Source: a bacterium (lineage in GTDB: Bacteria; Pseudomonadota; Gammaproteobacteria; Burkholderiales; Thiobacteraceae). From it: a DNA stretch of 17,253 nt. The notes beneath the pieces were generated by a model, which was not told the DNA's origin, ran no database searches, and saw only the letters and a program-made list of their open reading frames with translations. Location: assembly GCA_027438535.1 (NCBI GenBank), contig DAIAMA010000003.1, positions 1 through 17,253 on the forward strand, in the 5' to 3' direction. The translations under genes and the position numbers were made by a program. Shown piece by piece: positions 6,184-14,841 of this stretch (positions are counted from its first letter, which is position 1; each line of letters begins with the position of its first letter).

Positions 6184-7377
6184 TTAAGCTAAAGCTTGAT
6201 GAATACGTGCCAGCGCCTGTTCTAAATTCTGCATCGAGGTGGCGAACGACAGACGAATATAGCCCTCGAGGCCGAATGCCGAGCCCGGCACCACCGCGAC
6301 GCCGCTTTTTTCCAGCAAGTAGTTGCTGAGGGCAATGTCGTTGGCCGCGGCAATCACGCCCTTTTTATGCAGGTGAGCGATAGCCGTGCGCACATCGGAA
6401 AAGGCATAGAACGCGCCGCCGGCAGGCAAGCATTGCACGCCGGGAATTTTATTCAGCGCATCCACCACGAACGCATGCCGCTCGCGGAACGCTTTCAGCA
6501 TGGGCTGAATGCAGGCTTGGTCGCCGTTCAAGGCCGCTTCCGCCGCGACTTGCGAGATCGAGGTCGGATTCGATGTACTTTGCGATTGCACATTGGTCAT
6601 GGCGGTAATCAGCGCCTCGGCTCCCGCCGCGTAGCCGATGCGCCAGCCGGTCATGGCATAAGCCTTGGAAACGCCGTTCAAGATCATGGTGCGTTCATAC
6701 AGATCGGGACAGGCATTGAGGATATTGGCGAACGGCGCATCCCCGAGCAGAATGTGCTCGTACATATCGTCGGAGGCGATTAGGATTTCGGGATGCCGGC
6801 GCAGCACCGCGCCCAAGGCTTCCAATTCCGCTTGGGTATAAATCGCGCCGCTGGGATTGCTCGGGCTGTTAATTACCACCATGCGCGTCTTAGGGGTGAT
6901 GGCCACGGCAAGTTGCGCGGGCGTGATCTTGAAACCCTGCTCGATACCGGCATTGACGATCACCGGCTTGCCATCGGCCAAAATCACGATATCGGGATAG
7001 GACACCCAATATGGCGCGGGAATGATGACTTCGTCGCCCGGATTAATAAAGGCCTGCACCAGATTGAAAAAGCTCTGCTTACCTCCGCACGAAACCAGGA
7101 TTTGCCTAGGCGTGTAGGCGAGCCCATTGTCGCGCTTGAGTTTAGCGATAATGGCTTGCTTCAACGAAGGCATGCCATCCACCGCGGTATATTTGGTGAA
7201 GCCGGCGTTGATCGCCGCGATCGCCGCATTTTTAATGTGCTGCGGGGTATCGAAGTCCGGCTCGCCGGCGCCGAGCCCGATAATATCCTTGCCTTGCGCC
7301 TTGAGGCTGGCGGCGAGTGCCGTGACTGCGAGAGTGGGGGAAGGCTTGATGGCCTGTACGCGTGTCGAGAGTTTCAA
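6184..7377 (-). CDS. aspC: Pyridoxal-phosphate class I aminotransferase (aspartate / prephenate type)
   Basis: The 397-residue product is a full-length fold-type I aminotransferase of the aspartate aminotransferase I-gamma group. It opens with LSTRVQAIKPSPTLAVTALA and GLGAGEPDFDTP, and has NSPSNPSGAIYT (170-181, Asn174), SDDMYEH (202-208), NGVSKAYAMTGWRIGYAAG with the cofactor lysine Lys238, and GYIRLSFA near the C-terminus for the carboxylate-binding Arg. Such cytosolic enzymes transfer an amino group between aspartate or glutamate and 2-oxo acids; several also use prephenate for tyrosine and phenylalanine synthesis. The exact substrate cannot be decided by eye, so the symbol is a family label. 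The gene is divergent from uvrB across a 79-bp gap, a pairing commonly seen in betaproteobacteria. Confidence 0.92.
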   Translation of the reverse strand: MKLSTRVQAIKPSPTLAVTALAASLKAQGKDIIGLGAGEPDFDTPQHIKNAAIAAINAGFTKYTAVDGMPSLKQAIIAKLKRDNGLAYTPRQILVSCGGKQSFFNLVQAFINPGDEVIIPAPYWVSYPDIVILADGKPVIVNAGIEQGFKITPAQLAVAITPKTRMVVINSPSNPSGAIYTQAELEALGAVLRRHPEILIASDDMYEHILLGDAPFANILNACPDLYERTMILNGVSKAYAMTGWRIGYAAGAEALITAMTNVQSQSTSNPTSISQVAAEAALNGDQACIQPMLKAFRERHAFVVDALNKIPGVQCLPAGGAFYAFSDVRTAIAHLHKKGVIAAANDIALSNYLLEKSGVAVVPGSAFGLEGYIRLSFATSMQNLEQALARIHQALA

Positions 7378-7416
7378 TTGCGGTCCTATGCTGGCTGCCG
7401 GGCGGGTTTTTGCCCG

Positions 7417-7425
7417 TGGTAGAAT
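7417..7425 (+). promoter_or_regulatory. Candidate extended -10 promoter element for uvrB
   Basis: TGGTAGAAT matches the extended -10 form TGN-TATAAT with one mismatch. There is no good -35 at 17 bp upstream, which an extended -10 does not need. Transcription would begin near 7432, about 25 nt before the TTG start. No LexA box (CTGT-N8-ACAG) is visible in the 79-bp gap. Confidence 0.4.
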
Positions 7426-7456
7426 CTAACGTTTTGTAAGAGCGGCAATTTTACCT

Positions 7457-9484
7457 TTGATCGCGACATTCCCCAATAGCCCGTATCAATTGCACCAGCC
7501 GTTTGAACCGGCGGGCGATCAGCCGCAGGCGATCGCTAAAATCACCGAAGGCTTCGAGGATGGGCTTAAATTCCAAACATTGCTGGGCGTAACGGGCTCG
7601 GGTAAGACCTATACCATGGCCCACGTAATCGCGCGCCTGGGCCGGCCCGCGATCATCATGGCGCCGAATAAAACGCTCGCGGCGCAGTTGTATTCCGAGA
7701 TGCGCGAATTCTTTCCCGAAAACGCCATCGAGTATTTCGTCTCCTATTACGATTATTACCAGCCGGAAGCCTACGTGCCGTCGCGCGATCTGTTCATCGA
7801 GAAAGATTCCTCGATCAACGAACACATCGAGCAGATGCGGCTCTCGGCCACGAAAGCGCTGCTGGAACGCAAAGATGCCATCATCGTCGCCACCGTATCG
7901 GCGATCTACGGCATCGGCTACCCGGTGGATTACCACAGCATGATTTTGCATTTGCGCCAGGGCGAGAAATTTCCCCAGCGCGATGCCATCAAGCGCCTGA
8001 CGGAAATGCAGTACGAACGCAACGAGTTCGAATTCCGGCGCGGCACGTTCCGCGTGCGCGGCGATGTGCTGGACATCTTCCCGGCGGAAAATGCCGAGAC
8101 CGCGGTGCGGCTGTCGATGTTCGACGACGAGGTCGAGCGCATTTCTTTGTTCGATCCGCTGACTGGTCACCTATTGCAAGATGTGCCGCGCTTTACCGTT
8201 TACCCTTCCAGCCATTACGTGACGCCACGCGTCACCACGCTGCGCGCGATGGAAGCGATCAAAGCGGAGTTACGCGAGCGTATCGAGTATTTCCAGCAGA
8301 ACGGCAAGCTTATCGAGGCGCAGCGGATAGCGGAGCGTACGCGCTTCGATCTGGAAATGCTGAACGAGCTTGGCTTTTGCAAAGGCATCGAAAACTACTC
8401 GCGGCATTTATCCGGGCGTAAAGAAGGCGAAGCACCGCCCACCCTGATCGATTACATGCCGGCGAATTCCCTGATGATCATCGACGAATCGCACGTCACT
8501 ATCCCCCAGATCGGCGGCATGTATCGCGGTGATCGCGCGCGTAAGGAAAACCTGCTCGGCTATGGCTTCCGCTTGCTTTCGGCATTGGATAACCGGCCGC
8601 TGCGCTTCGACGAATTCGAGCGCCTCATGCCGCAAACCCTGTTTGTCTCGGCCACGCCCGCCGAATATGAAGCCACGCACGCGAGCCAAGTCGTCGAGCA
8701 AGTGGTACGCCCCACCGGTCTCATCGACCCGCAAATCGAAGTGCGCCCGGCGGCGACTCAAGTAGACGATTTACTTTCGGAGATCAATCTGCGCGTAGGC
8801 AAAGGCGAGCGCGTGCTGGTAACTACGCTCACCAAGCGCATGGCGGAAGATCTCACCGATTATTTGGCCGAGCATGGAATAAAAGTGCGCTATCTGCATT
8901 CCGATATCGATACCGTGGAGCGCGTAGAAATCATCCGCGATCTGCGTTTGGGCGAGTTCAACGTACTGGTCGGCATCAACCTGCTACGCGAAGGCTTGGA
9001 TATTCCCGAGGTATCGCTGGTGGCGATTTTGGATGCAGATAAAGAAGGCTTTCTGCGTTCCGAACGTTCGCTGATCCAAACCATCGGCCGCGCCGCGCGC
9101 CACATCAACGGCAGTGCGATTCTGTACGCCGATAAGATGACCAATTCCATGCAGCGTGCCATCGGCGAAACCGATCGCCGCCGCAAAAAACAAGTGACCT
9201 ATAACGCCGAGCACGGCATCACACCTATTGGAGTGACCAAGCGCATCAAAGATATCATCGACGGCGCCTACGATTACGAAGAAGCCCAGCAATTGCGCAA
9301 AGCCGCGCAGCAAGAAGCCGCCTATACCCATATGAGCGAAAAGCAGTTGACGCGCGAAGTGAAGCGCCTAGAAAAAGCGATGCTCGACGCCGCGAAAAAC
9401 CTGGAATTCGAAAAGGCCGCGGAACTGCGCGACCAGATGAAAATCCTCAAACAGCAGTTATTCGGCGTGGTGGAACATGATTAA
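7457..9484 (+). CDS. uvrB: UvrB, excinuclease ABC subunit B
   Basis: UvrB is the damage-verifying helicase-like subunit of nucleotide excision repair; it is loaded by UvrA and recruits UvrC. The 675-residue product matches the family length. It contains the N-terminal [11 protein letters not shown] block (16-26), Walker A GVTGSGKT (44-51), the damage-probing beta-hairpin [17 protein letters not shown], the DESH motif at 343-346 followed by [21 protein letters not shown], the helicase motifs HSDIDTVER and [35 protein letters not shown], and the C-terminal UVR domain [12 protein letters not shown] that contacts UvrC. The start is TTG: the in-frame codons just upstream offer no ATG or GTG. The Shine-Dalgarno is weak. 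lnt follows after 30 bp and may be co-transcribed. Confidence 0.97.
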   Translation: MIATFPNSPYQLHQPFEPAGDQPQAIAKITEGFEDGLKFQTLLGVTGSGKTYTMAHVIARLGRPAIIMAPNKTLAAQLYSEMREFFPENAIEYFVSYYDYYQPEAYVPSRDLFIEKDSSINEHIEQMRLSATKALLERKDAIIVATVSAIYGIGYPVDYHSMILHLRQGEKFPQRDAIKRLTEMQYERNEFEFRRGTFRVRGDVLDIFPAENAETAVRLSMFDDEVERISLFDPLTGHLLQDVPRFTVYPSSHYVTPRVTTLRAMEAIKAELRERIEYFQQNGKLIEAQRIAERTRFDLEMLNELGFCKGIENYSRHLSGRKEGEAPPTLIDYMPANSLMIIDESHVTIPQIGGMYRGDRARKENLLGYGFRLLSALDNRPLRFDEFERLMPQTLFVSATPAEYEATHASQVVEQVVRPTGLIDPQIEVRPAATQVDDLLSEINLRVGKGERVLVTTLTKRMAEDLTDYLAEHGIKVRYLHSDIDTVERVEIIRDLRLGEFNVLVGINLLREGLDIPEVSLVAILDADKEGFLRSERSLIQTIGRAARHINGSAILYADKMTNSMQRAIGETDRRRKKQVTYNAEHGITPIGVTKRIKDIIDGAYDYEEAQQLRKAAQQEAAYTHMSEKQLTREVKRLEKAMLDAAKNLEFEKAAELRDQMKILKQQLFGVVEHD

Positions 9485-9514
9485 GGTGCTGTCGGCATAG
9501 TAGAACTTAAAGCG

Positions 9515-11035
9515 ATGAATTTTTTTGCCGCCCTTGCCTTAGCCAGCTTATCCGGCGCATTCAGTGTGCTGGGCTGGGATCCATTCGGCAGGTGGCCGAT
9601 CGCGCTCTTGGGGTATGCCGCTCTATTTTGGATGGTATCGAACAGCCGCACTGCCTTGCAGGCTTGCCTGTTGGGCTTGGCTTTCGGGCTTGGCTTGCAT
9701 CTATCCGGAAGTGGTTGGGTCTTCGGTGCACTGCACAGCAAGGCTGCCATGGGGCTGATTCCAGCCGTATTCAGTACATTGATATTTGTCCTTTACCTGG
9801 CCCTTTTTACTGCCGTGCCGTGCTTGATCTGGCGCGTCTTATTCAAGCGCGGCGAGGATAGCGCGTCGGCTATCGGCAATTTGAGAGCCATTTTTTCCGC
9901 GATCGTGATTTTTGCCGCGTTGCTGACCTTGGGCGAATGGGCGCGCGGCTTATTCTTCAATGCCTTTACCTCGCTGGCATTAGGCTACAGCCTGATTGAT
10001 ACATGGCTGGCTGGGTATGCGCCAGTGCTCGGGCTTTATGGAGTGAGCTGGATCGGCTTTTGTCTGAGCGGAATAGCGGTTGCCTTAACAAGCAGTCATC
10101 GTACCGTCAAAGCCACGGGCTTGATTTTCGTCTTGGCCATCACCGGGACAGGCTTCGTGCTCAATCAGGCTACATGGACGCAGCCGTCCGGCGCGCCATT
10201 GCGCTACCGTCTGATTCAATCGAATGTCGCGCAAGAACGCAAGTTCGACCCCTTGTACGCACGCCGGCAAACGCAACGGCTGGTCGATATGATCGAACGC
10301 CAACCCGCGGATTTGATTGTCACGCCAGAAACCGCCTTCCCCCTGTTCCTGAATGAATTGCCGGATGATGTCTTATCCAGCCTGCAGCAATTTAGCCAGC
10401 ATACGGGCAGCCATGTGTTTGTGGGCATTGCCACTATCGCCGCCGATTCCGATGGCTACAACAGCGTGATTCATATTGCACCCGGCCAGACCGGGATTAC
10501 CCGATACAATAAAATCTGGTTGATGCCCTTTGGAGAATACAGCCCGATAGGCTTTGGCTGGTTCACCGATTCGCTCAGCATTCCGCTGAAAGATATGAGT
10601 GCGGGGGCGCGCGATCAAGCGCCATTTATCGTTGGAACGCAACGCGCCGGGACATTGATCTGCCAGGAAGACCTGACCGGCCAGGCGGCGCGCCACTGGT
10701 TGCCGGCGGCTACGCTGCTGCTCAATCCGAGCAATTTGGCATGGTTCGCGGGCAGTCTCGCGATCAGTCAGCGCCTGCAAATCGTGCGCATGCGCGCGCT
10801 GGAATCCGGGCGCCCCATATTGCGCGCTACCAATACCGGTATCACCGCGCATATCGATTATCGCGGCAGAGTGGTGGATCGGCTGCCCGAGGCCGAGGAG
10901 GGCGTGCTTGCGGGGATGATCCAGCCGGTTCGAGGGTTGACGCCCTATGCGCGCTGGGGCGATTGGCCAACCGTGCTGAGCAGCGCTGCCTGTGTACTGC
11001 TCGTCGGAGCTATCCGCCGTCGGCGAGGCGCTTAG
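9515..11035 (+). CDS. lnt: Apolipoprotein N-acyltransferase (Lnt)
   Basis: Lnt adds the third acyl chain to the N-terminal cysteine of lipoproteins in the inner membrane. The 506-residue product has an N-terminal membrane region of several hydrophobic helices (about 1-215) and a periplasmic nitrilase-like domain (about 225-465). The catalytic triad is visible as Glu272 (VTPETAFP), Lys333 (YNKIWLMPFGEYSP) and Cys383 (LICQEDL). ILRATNTGITAHIDYRGRV and a last hydrophobic segment (about 485-500) complete the usual architecture. The gene begins 30 bp after uvrB, with no strong Shine-Dalgarno. In many betaproteobacteria lnt lies beside the CorC/YbeX-type transporter gene, so this location next to uvrB and a Tad locus is less usual and could be a second copy; the window cannot show that. 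Confidence 0.93.
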   Translation: MNFFAALALASLSGAFSVLGWDPFGRWPIALLGYAALFWMVSNSRTALQACLLGLAFGLGLHLSGSGWVFGALHSKAAMGLIPAVFSTLIFVLYLALFTAVPCLIWRVLFKRGEDSASAIGNLRAIFSAIVIFAALLTLGEWARGLFFNAFTSLALGYSLIDTWLAGYAPVLGLYGVSWIGFCLSGIAVALTSSHRTVKATGLIFVLAITGTGFVLNQATWTQPSGAPLRYRLIQSNVAQERKFDPLYARRQTQRLVDMIERQPADLIVTPETAFPLFLNELPDDVLSSLQQFSQHTGSHVFVGIATIAADSDGYNSVIHIAPGQTGITRYNKIWLMPFGEYSPIGFGWFTDSLSIPLKDMSAGARDQAPFIVGTQRAGTLICQEDLTGQAARHWLPAATLLLNPSNLAWFAGSLAISQRLQIVRMRALESGRPILRATNTGITAHIDYRGRVVDRLPEAEEGVLAGMIQPVRGLTPYARWGDWPTVLSSAACVLLVGAIRRRRGA

Positions 11036-11181
11036 CGCTCTAATCTAAAGCACTTTCTCCACTTTGCTTGTGCGAATTCTATTCAATGTAGATTTTCGCA
11101 AACAATCAAATTGCAACAAAATCCGAAAAATCAGCCTGTTCGCTAAATCATCCCCCTAATTCTCGCTTGACCTATTGACAA

Positions 11182-11211
11182 TTGGGTGTAAAAATACCAA
11201 TGTGCTATATT
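11182..11211 (+). promoter_or_regulatory. Candidate sigma-70 promoter of the Tad pilus operon
   Basis: TGCTATATT (11203-11211) is an extended -10 element with TATATT as the hexamer. TTGGGT (11182-11187) lies 18 bp upstream as a weak -35. A better -35, TTGACA (11175-11180), is 25 bp from the -10 and too far. The start would be near 11218, giving a leader of about 150 nt before the pilin ATG. Confidence 0.35.
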
Positions 11212-11212
11212 T

Positions 11213-11330
11213 ACAATAGTTAACAGATGCTATATATGTAGGCAATATATCTGTATCGCTTACGTACCACGGTTGGGTGCCCGGATCAAACTTGCTCGGG
11301 CATCTTTACACTGATTACGTTAACTATTGT
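11213..11330. repeat. 12-bp perfect inverted repeat spanning the pilin leader
   Basis: ACAATAGTTAAC (11213-11224) and GTTAACTATTGT (11319-11330) are exact reverse complements, with centres 106 bp apart. The left arm lies at the predicted transcription start; the right arm runs into TTTTATTAATATTTTT just before the pilin Shine-Dalgarno. Possible readings are a pair of operator sites, an attenuator stem or the ends of a small inserted element. The symmetry is certain; the role is not. Confidence 0.5.
11275..11305 (+). promoter_or_regulatory. Leader hairpin upstream of the pilin gene
   Basis: GGGTGCCCG (11275-11283) and CGGGCATCT (11297-11305) can pair over nine positions, two of them G-U, around a 13-nt loop. 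It is not followed by a U-run, so it is not a classical terminator. It lies inside the 12-bp inverted repeat and about 60 nt before the pilin start, so it may shape the mRNA leader. Confidence 0.4.
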
Positions 11331-11365
11331 TTTTATTAATATTTTTATCAGAGGGGGGAGATTTC

Positions 11366-11635
11366 ATGCGCATGTACACACCGAAAATCAAGCAATATGG
11401 CCAAGGCATGACCGAATATATCGTTATCGTGGCGTTGATTGCGATCGCGGCAATCGCCGTTTACCAGTTTTTTGGCCAAACCGTCCGTAGCCAGACAGCC
11501 GGTATCGCCGATGAGATTTCAGGCAAGTCGGCGGCCACGGCAACCGCAGCGGCGCAAGCTTCCGCTGGTTTGGCTGAAACGGAAGGCACCACGAAAAAAG
11601 GTCTGGATAACTATAAAAACGATAATTCCCGTTGA
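11366..11635 (+). CDS. flp: Flp-type (type IVb) major pilin candidate
   Basis: The 89-residue product is a class IVb prepilin. A short basic leader ends KQYG, followed by QGMTEYIVIVALIAIAAIAV. Cleavage after Gly12 puts Glu at +5 and Tyr at +6 of the mature protein, the Flp signature, followed by the single hydrophobic helix that packs in the pilus core. The C-terminal part (45-89) is Ala/Thr/Lys-rich and polar. At 77 mature residues it is somewhat longer than the classical 50-60-residue Flp. ATG 11366 is chosen because GAGGGGGGAG lies just upstream; an in-frame ATG at 11327 would lack that. It heads the pilus cluster after a long AT-rich leader, so it is probably the major subunit and highly expressed. 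Confidence 0.88.
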   Translation: MRMYTPKIKQYGQGMTEYIVIVALIAIAAIAVYQFFGQTVRSQTAGIADEISGKSAATATAAAQASAGLAETEGTTKKGLDNYKNDNSR

Positions 11636-11661
11636 TGCAGACTCGATAGCCGAACAACAAC

Positions 11662-13065
11662 GTGGTGCAACACGTCAGCTTCAAACGAAGCTGGCCGTTG
11701 TTGAAGGGGAGGCGTTACCAGCAAGGGCAAGCACTCGTCTACGGCATTTTTGTCATGATGGGCGGACTTGCGGCGTTGTTCTTCCTCTTTAACACCGGCC
11801 AGCTTTCGCGCGAGAAAACTAAGCTCGTCAACACCGCCGACGCAGTGGCTTATAGCGCCGGAGTAATGAATGCGCGCGCGCTGAATTTCGAGGCCTACAC
11901 CAATCGTGCGATGGTGGCCAACACAGTTGCCATTGCGCAATTGGTGAGCCTGTCTTCGTGGATGCAGTATGTGAACAATCTGGCCGACTACGGCTGGGTA
12001 GCGGATAACCCGAAATTTGCTCCGTTCTATCCCTCTTACGAAGCGGCGCTATCGGCCAAGGGTTTGGTTGACCCCAGCGATCTTGGGAAACTTGCCGAAA
12101 TCTCCGATGACATCATCCGCAAGGCGCTGATGACCGCTCAGCAGGTCGCCTACGCGGGTCTTATTCCCGCACGCCAAGAAATAATGGATGATGTGGCAAA
12201 AGCCAATTATCACAGCGATGGATTGGTCACGGTTGAGCAATTGACACTGCCTTCCAATGATTTCACCGGCTTCGTCTCGCGCTATAGCGATGACCAGCGC
12301 ACTCGCTTTGCCGAGGTCGCCAAAATCGCCGCCTACCGGGATAAATTTTTGCCCAAGCGCAGTTGGCTACTGCCAGGCTTATGGTCCGATTGTGGCGGCG
12401 CCACGGCAACCGGCAGGGTTGATTTTCTCACGCGCCGGGGCGGCACGGAATTACTCGGCTTCGATGAGTGGAAAGCCATGGATACGCTGTCGGAGAAACG
12501 CTGGGTGCCAAAAAGCAAAACCGATGCGCTGTGCATGGCGATTGCCGAAACCCCGGCTGGCTGGGGGCTGCAATCCGCCGCCGACAGTCCGTCGCTTGAC
12601 CTTGATCCCACCCATTACGACTATTCCCTAGCGGTCAATCCGGGCTCCAGCGCCTTGGCGATAGCGACATCCAGTGACGCCTGGGGCTATTCCGGCCTGC
12701 CGAATTTTTACGACCTCTCGGACGATGCGCTCAAACAGGATGATCCGCGTCTGCAATTCGCCATCCGCGTGCGGCGCGACAAAAGCCAAACTGTGACGTC
12801 CGAGGGGCGTTCGACTATCGCAACTAGCAGCCGGCTGAATGCTTACCACGCGCTCCCGGCCGGCGGCAGTGAATTGGTGGCGGTATCGGCCTCGGAAGTT
12901 TTCTTCCAGCGGCCCGCGGATGCTCAAAATAATGTTTATGGAGAAAGTATTGGCAAGCCGCACGAGATCGGCAGCCTGTTCAACCCCTATTGGCAAGTGC
13001 GGCTGATTCAATCCGCGGACAATATTCGGAAAGCCCAAGCCATGCAGGGGGCGGTATTGCCATGA
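11662..13065 (+). CDS. TadG-like pilus-assembly protein with pilin-like N-terminus
   Basis: The 467-residue product starts at GTG 11662, 26 bp after the pilin stop. Its N-terminus QQGQALVYGIFVMMGGLAALFFLFNTGQ resembles TadE/TadG-type proteins, with one hydrophobic helix (about 27-45), followed by KLVNTADAVAYSAGVMNARALNFEAYTNRAMVANTVAIAQLVS, a block typical of betaproteobacterial Tad-associated proteins. At the candidate processing site GQALVYG the +5 position is Tyr, not Glu, so prepilin processing is doubtful and it may simply stay membrane-anchored. The rest is a large periplasmic domain ending in PYWQVRLIQSADNIRKAQAM. TadG-like proteins are thought to help pilus assembly or anchoring in the envelope. 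The neighbouring TadE-like gene and cpaB support that context. Confidence 0.82.
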   Translation: MVQHVSFKRSWPLLKGRRYQQGQALVYGIFVMMGGLAALFFLFNTGQLSREKTKLVNTADAVAYSAGVMNARALNFEAYTNRAMVANTVAIAQLVSLSSWMQYVNNLADYGWVADNPKFAPFYPSYEAALSAKGLVDPSDLGKLAEISDDIIRKALMTAQQVAYAGLIPARQEIMDDVAKANYHSDGLVTVEQLTLPSNDFTGFVSRYSDDQRTRFAEVAKIAAYRDKFLPKRSWLLPGLWSDCGGATATGRVDFLTRRGGTELLGFDEWKAMDTLSEKRWVPKSKTDALCMAIAETPAGWGLQSAADSPSLDLDPTHYDYSLAVNPGSSALAIATSSDAWGYSGLPNFYDLSDDALKQDDPRLQFAIRVRRDKSQTVTSEGRSTIATSSRLNAYHALPAGGSELVAVSASEVFFQRPADAQNNVYGESIGKPHEIGSLFNPYWQVRLIQSADNIRKAQAMQGAVLP

Positions 13066-13075
13066 GAACAGCATC

Positions 13076-14005
13076 ATGAGACGCCTGCCGCTCCCGGCTT
13101 TGAACAGCAATACTTGGATTACGCTGGGGATGGTTGCCGGGCTGGCCATGGCGTCACTTGATGTCCATGCTGCTTGGCACGACGAACACCCAGGTGCCGA
13201 GCTACAGGTGCATTTCGTGCATTTGACTGGCTACGCCGGAGATAACGCGGTAAATCGCCGCAATCTCTTGGACGAGCACAAGGCTTGCGTCGACCTGAAT
13301 CGGTCTCTTGGGCGACCCGCTCGCCCGTTGCCACCGGATGGCATTCCTGCCAATGCGCATCCGGAAGATGTCGAGATTTATTATTCGCCCAACCGGACGC
13401 TTACCGTCACTAAGGGCACACTGTACAAAATTAATTTCGATACCTGTGCGCTCACCGCCTTTCCCCATCACAGACTGGAATTACATTCCGCGATTGGGCG
13501 CTGCGATATCGACTTGATCCAGCGAGAAGCGCGTGGCGTGTGCGACGACCGGGCGCATGCGCGCGCGCCCAATACTACCTTGGCGCATCTTGCGCCCACC
13601 GAAGTTCCGCCGGTTGATCTCGACAAGGTGCCGCCCGCCATGCGCGCCCAAGTCGCAGCACAATTGGAGCGGCTCAAAAATTTACCCCAAGGACCCAAGA
13701 ATTTGTATGGGGCAGCACTCGTCGCAACCGGCGCATACAAGGACATTGCCGGTTACCGGTGTGAATCCTATCGCGCCGATGCGTTGAAGAGCGAACGGTG
13801 TATTGCGCATCCGCATAGTCCTTTCCCGATTCCCGCCGCCTCCTTCAATGCCGGTATTCCCGGCTTATTGCTGGACATGGAAAACACGGGATGGACGCTG
13901 CGCGCGCAAGAAGTGCGGATGAATATATGGGTATCCAAAGATTTATTCGTGGTACCCGCAGGCTTGAAAATGAAAAGTATTGCCTCGCCGGGAGTCCACC
14001 CGTGA
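13076..14005 (+). CDS. Secreted six-cysteine protein of the Tad locus, function unknown
   Basis: The 309-residue product has a signal peptide (MRRLP..., hydrophobic 14-28, likely cleavage after HAA at 33), so it should be periplasmic or outer-membrane associated. The mature part has six cysteines (71, 124, 143, 156, 229, 242), enough for three disulfides. The C-terminal half reads IAGYRCESYR and KSERCIAH, then SKDLFVVPAGLKM. This faintly recalls secreted beta-rich DUF4412/LolA-like proteins, where an AGxxCxxY turn is common; that is a suggestion only. It starts 10 bp after the TadG-like gene, and its TGA overlaps the GTG of the TadE-like gene by 4 bp, so it is translationally embedded in the pilus operon and probably serves it. 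I do not recognise a named family. Confidence 0.78.
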   Translation: MRRLPLPALNSNTWITLGMVAGLAMASLDVHAAWHDEHPGAELQVHFVHLTGYAGDNAVNRRNLLDEHKACVDLNRSLGRPARPLPPDGIPANAHPEDVEIYYSPNRTLTVTKGTLYKINFDTCALTAFPHHRLELHSAIGRCDIDLIQREARGVCDDRAHARAPNTTLAHLAPTEVPPVDLDKVPPAMRAQVAAQLERLKNLPQGPKNLYGAALVATGAYKDIAGYRCESYRADALKSERCIAHPHSPFPIPAASFNAGIPGLLLDMENTGWTLRAQEVRMNIWVSKDLFVVPAGLKMKSIASPGVHP

Positions 14006-14829
14006 CGAGCTTCAGCATAAAAACGCAGCGCTTGTGTCCACTGAAGACACCGCATAAGAACCAGCGGGGGCAGGCGCTGGCAGAGTTTCTGGCGGTGTCG
14101 GTGGCCATGATCCCGCTTTTCCTGCTCATGCCCATGATCGGTAAATATCAAGACATCAGCCACAGCACGCAGATGGCGAGCCGTTATGTCGCGTTTGACG
14201 CCATGAACCGTAACGACTCGATGGGTACTTGGAAACCCGAAAGCCAGTTGGCGGATGAAGTGCGACGGCGTTTCTTCAGCAATTCCGATGCGCCCATCAA
14301 AACCGATGACGTCGCGGGCGATTTCCCGGCGAACCGGAATCTGTTCTGGAGCGACCCCAAAGGCGCTCCGCTGATCAAGCGTTTCAATAGCGATGTCAGT
14401 GTCAGTTTTGGATTCGGCAACGGCGCCCACCATGGCGACGCGTTCAGCAAGACTTCGGACGGCGTGCCATTTGGGCTGCACGACCAGCTTGGTTTGCGGG
14501 CTCGCGGTATCTACACCGCCAATGTCTCGGTGACGCTGGCCAATTTGCCAAGCGGCTTGAAGTTTTACGAACCGTTCGATCGGATCAATCTGTCGATTAC
14601 GCGCAGCACCAGCGTGGTGTTTGATCCATGGGCGGCCAGAAATCCAGAGCAAGTAGAGGCGCGTATCGGCGGCAATCCGCTTATTTTCCCCGCAGCCAGC
14701 TTGCTGGGGGTCGGCTCGCTTGTTGACGCGTCGGTGGCAATTATCGATCTGCCGGGGGCGCTCTCCGGACCCAAACTCGGCAAGCTCGATTTCTGGCGCG
14801 ATGTCGTGCCAGCAGACCGGTTGAAATAG
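14002..14829 (+). CDS. TadE-like pseudopilin
   Basis: The 275-residue product uses GTG 14002, with GGGAG 8 bp upstream and a 4-bp GTGA overlap with the preceding stop. A longer ATG-started reading exists but lies inside the upstream gene. Residues 20-45 are NQRGQALAEFLAVSVAMIPL followed by FLLMPM. Cleavage after Gly23 places Glu28 at +5 with Phe at +6, matching the TadE pseudopilin signature, then one hydrophobic helix. KYQDISHSTQMASRYVAFDAM follows the helix, as in betaproteobacterial TadE-like proteins, and the remainder is a periplasmic domain. TadE-type pseudopilins are processed by the prepilin peptidase TadV and are needed for pilus assembly rather than forming the main fibre. Position between two secreted unknowns and upstream of cpaB fits that role. 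Confidence 0.85.
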   Translation: MTSFSIKTQRLCPLKTPHKNQRGQALAEFLAVSVAMIPLFLLMPMIGKYQDISHSTQMASRYVAFDAMNRNDSMGTWKPESQLADEVRRRFFSNSDAPIKTDDVAGDFPANRNLFWSDPKGAPLIKRFNSDVSVSFGFGNGAHHGDAFSKTSDGVPFGLHDQLGLRARGIYTANVSVTLANLPSGLKFYEPFDRINLSITRSTSVVFDPWAARNPEQVEARIGGNPLIFPAASLLGVGSLVDASVAIIDLPGALSGPKLGKLDFWRDVVPADRLK

Positions 14830-14841
14830 GGCAGGGCAAAA

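Larger units (their letters stand above)
11036..11365. other. 330-bp AT-rich intergenic region upstream of the Tad pilus operon
   Basis: No credible gene is seen on either strand. The stretch is markedly more AT-rich than its neighbours, with runs such as AAAAATAC, TATATATG and ATTTTTATC. It holds a candidate promoter (11182-11211), a perfect 12-bp inverted repeat (arms 11213-11224 and 11319-11330), a GC-rich hairpin (11275-11305) and the strong Shine-Dalgarno GAGGGGGGAG (11351-11360) of the pilin gene. I see no clear terminator for lnt in it. Confidence 0.6.

Noticed and set aside
7399..7416. CGGGC / GCCCG hairpin in the aminotransferase-uvrB gap as a terminator
   Set aside because: Only five pairs, no following U-run on either strand, and it sits between two divergent starts where no terminator is expected.
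6793..7422. Plus-strand open frame of 209 codons opposite the aminotransferase gene
   Set aside because: It is the shadow of a gene with complete catalytic motifs, and the product has no known domain.
7378..7456. LexA (SOS) box upstream of uvrB
   Set aside because: No CTGT-N8-ACAG or close variant is present in the gap; only an extended -10 element is seen.
7451..8170. Minus-strand open frame of 239 codons opposite the start of uvrB
   Set aside because: It lies antisense to highly conserved UvrB sequence and carries no motif of its own.
11274..11296. Sigma-54 promoter resembling GG-N10-GC before the pilin gene
   Set aside because: The GG and GC elements are separated by 9 instead of 10 bases, and the -24 block does not match TGGCAC.
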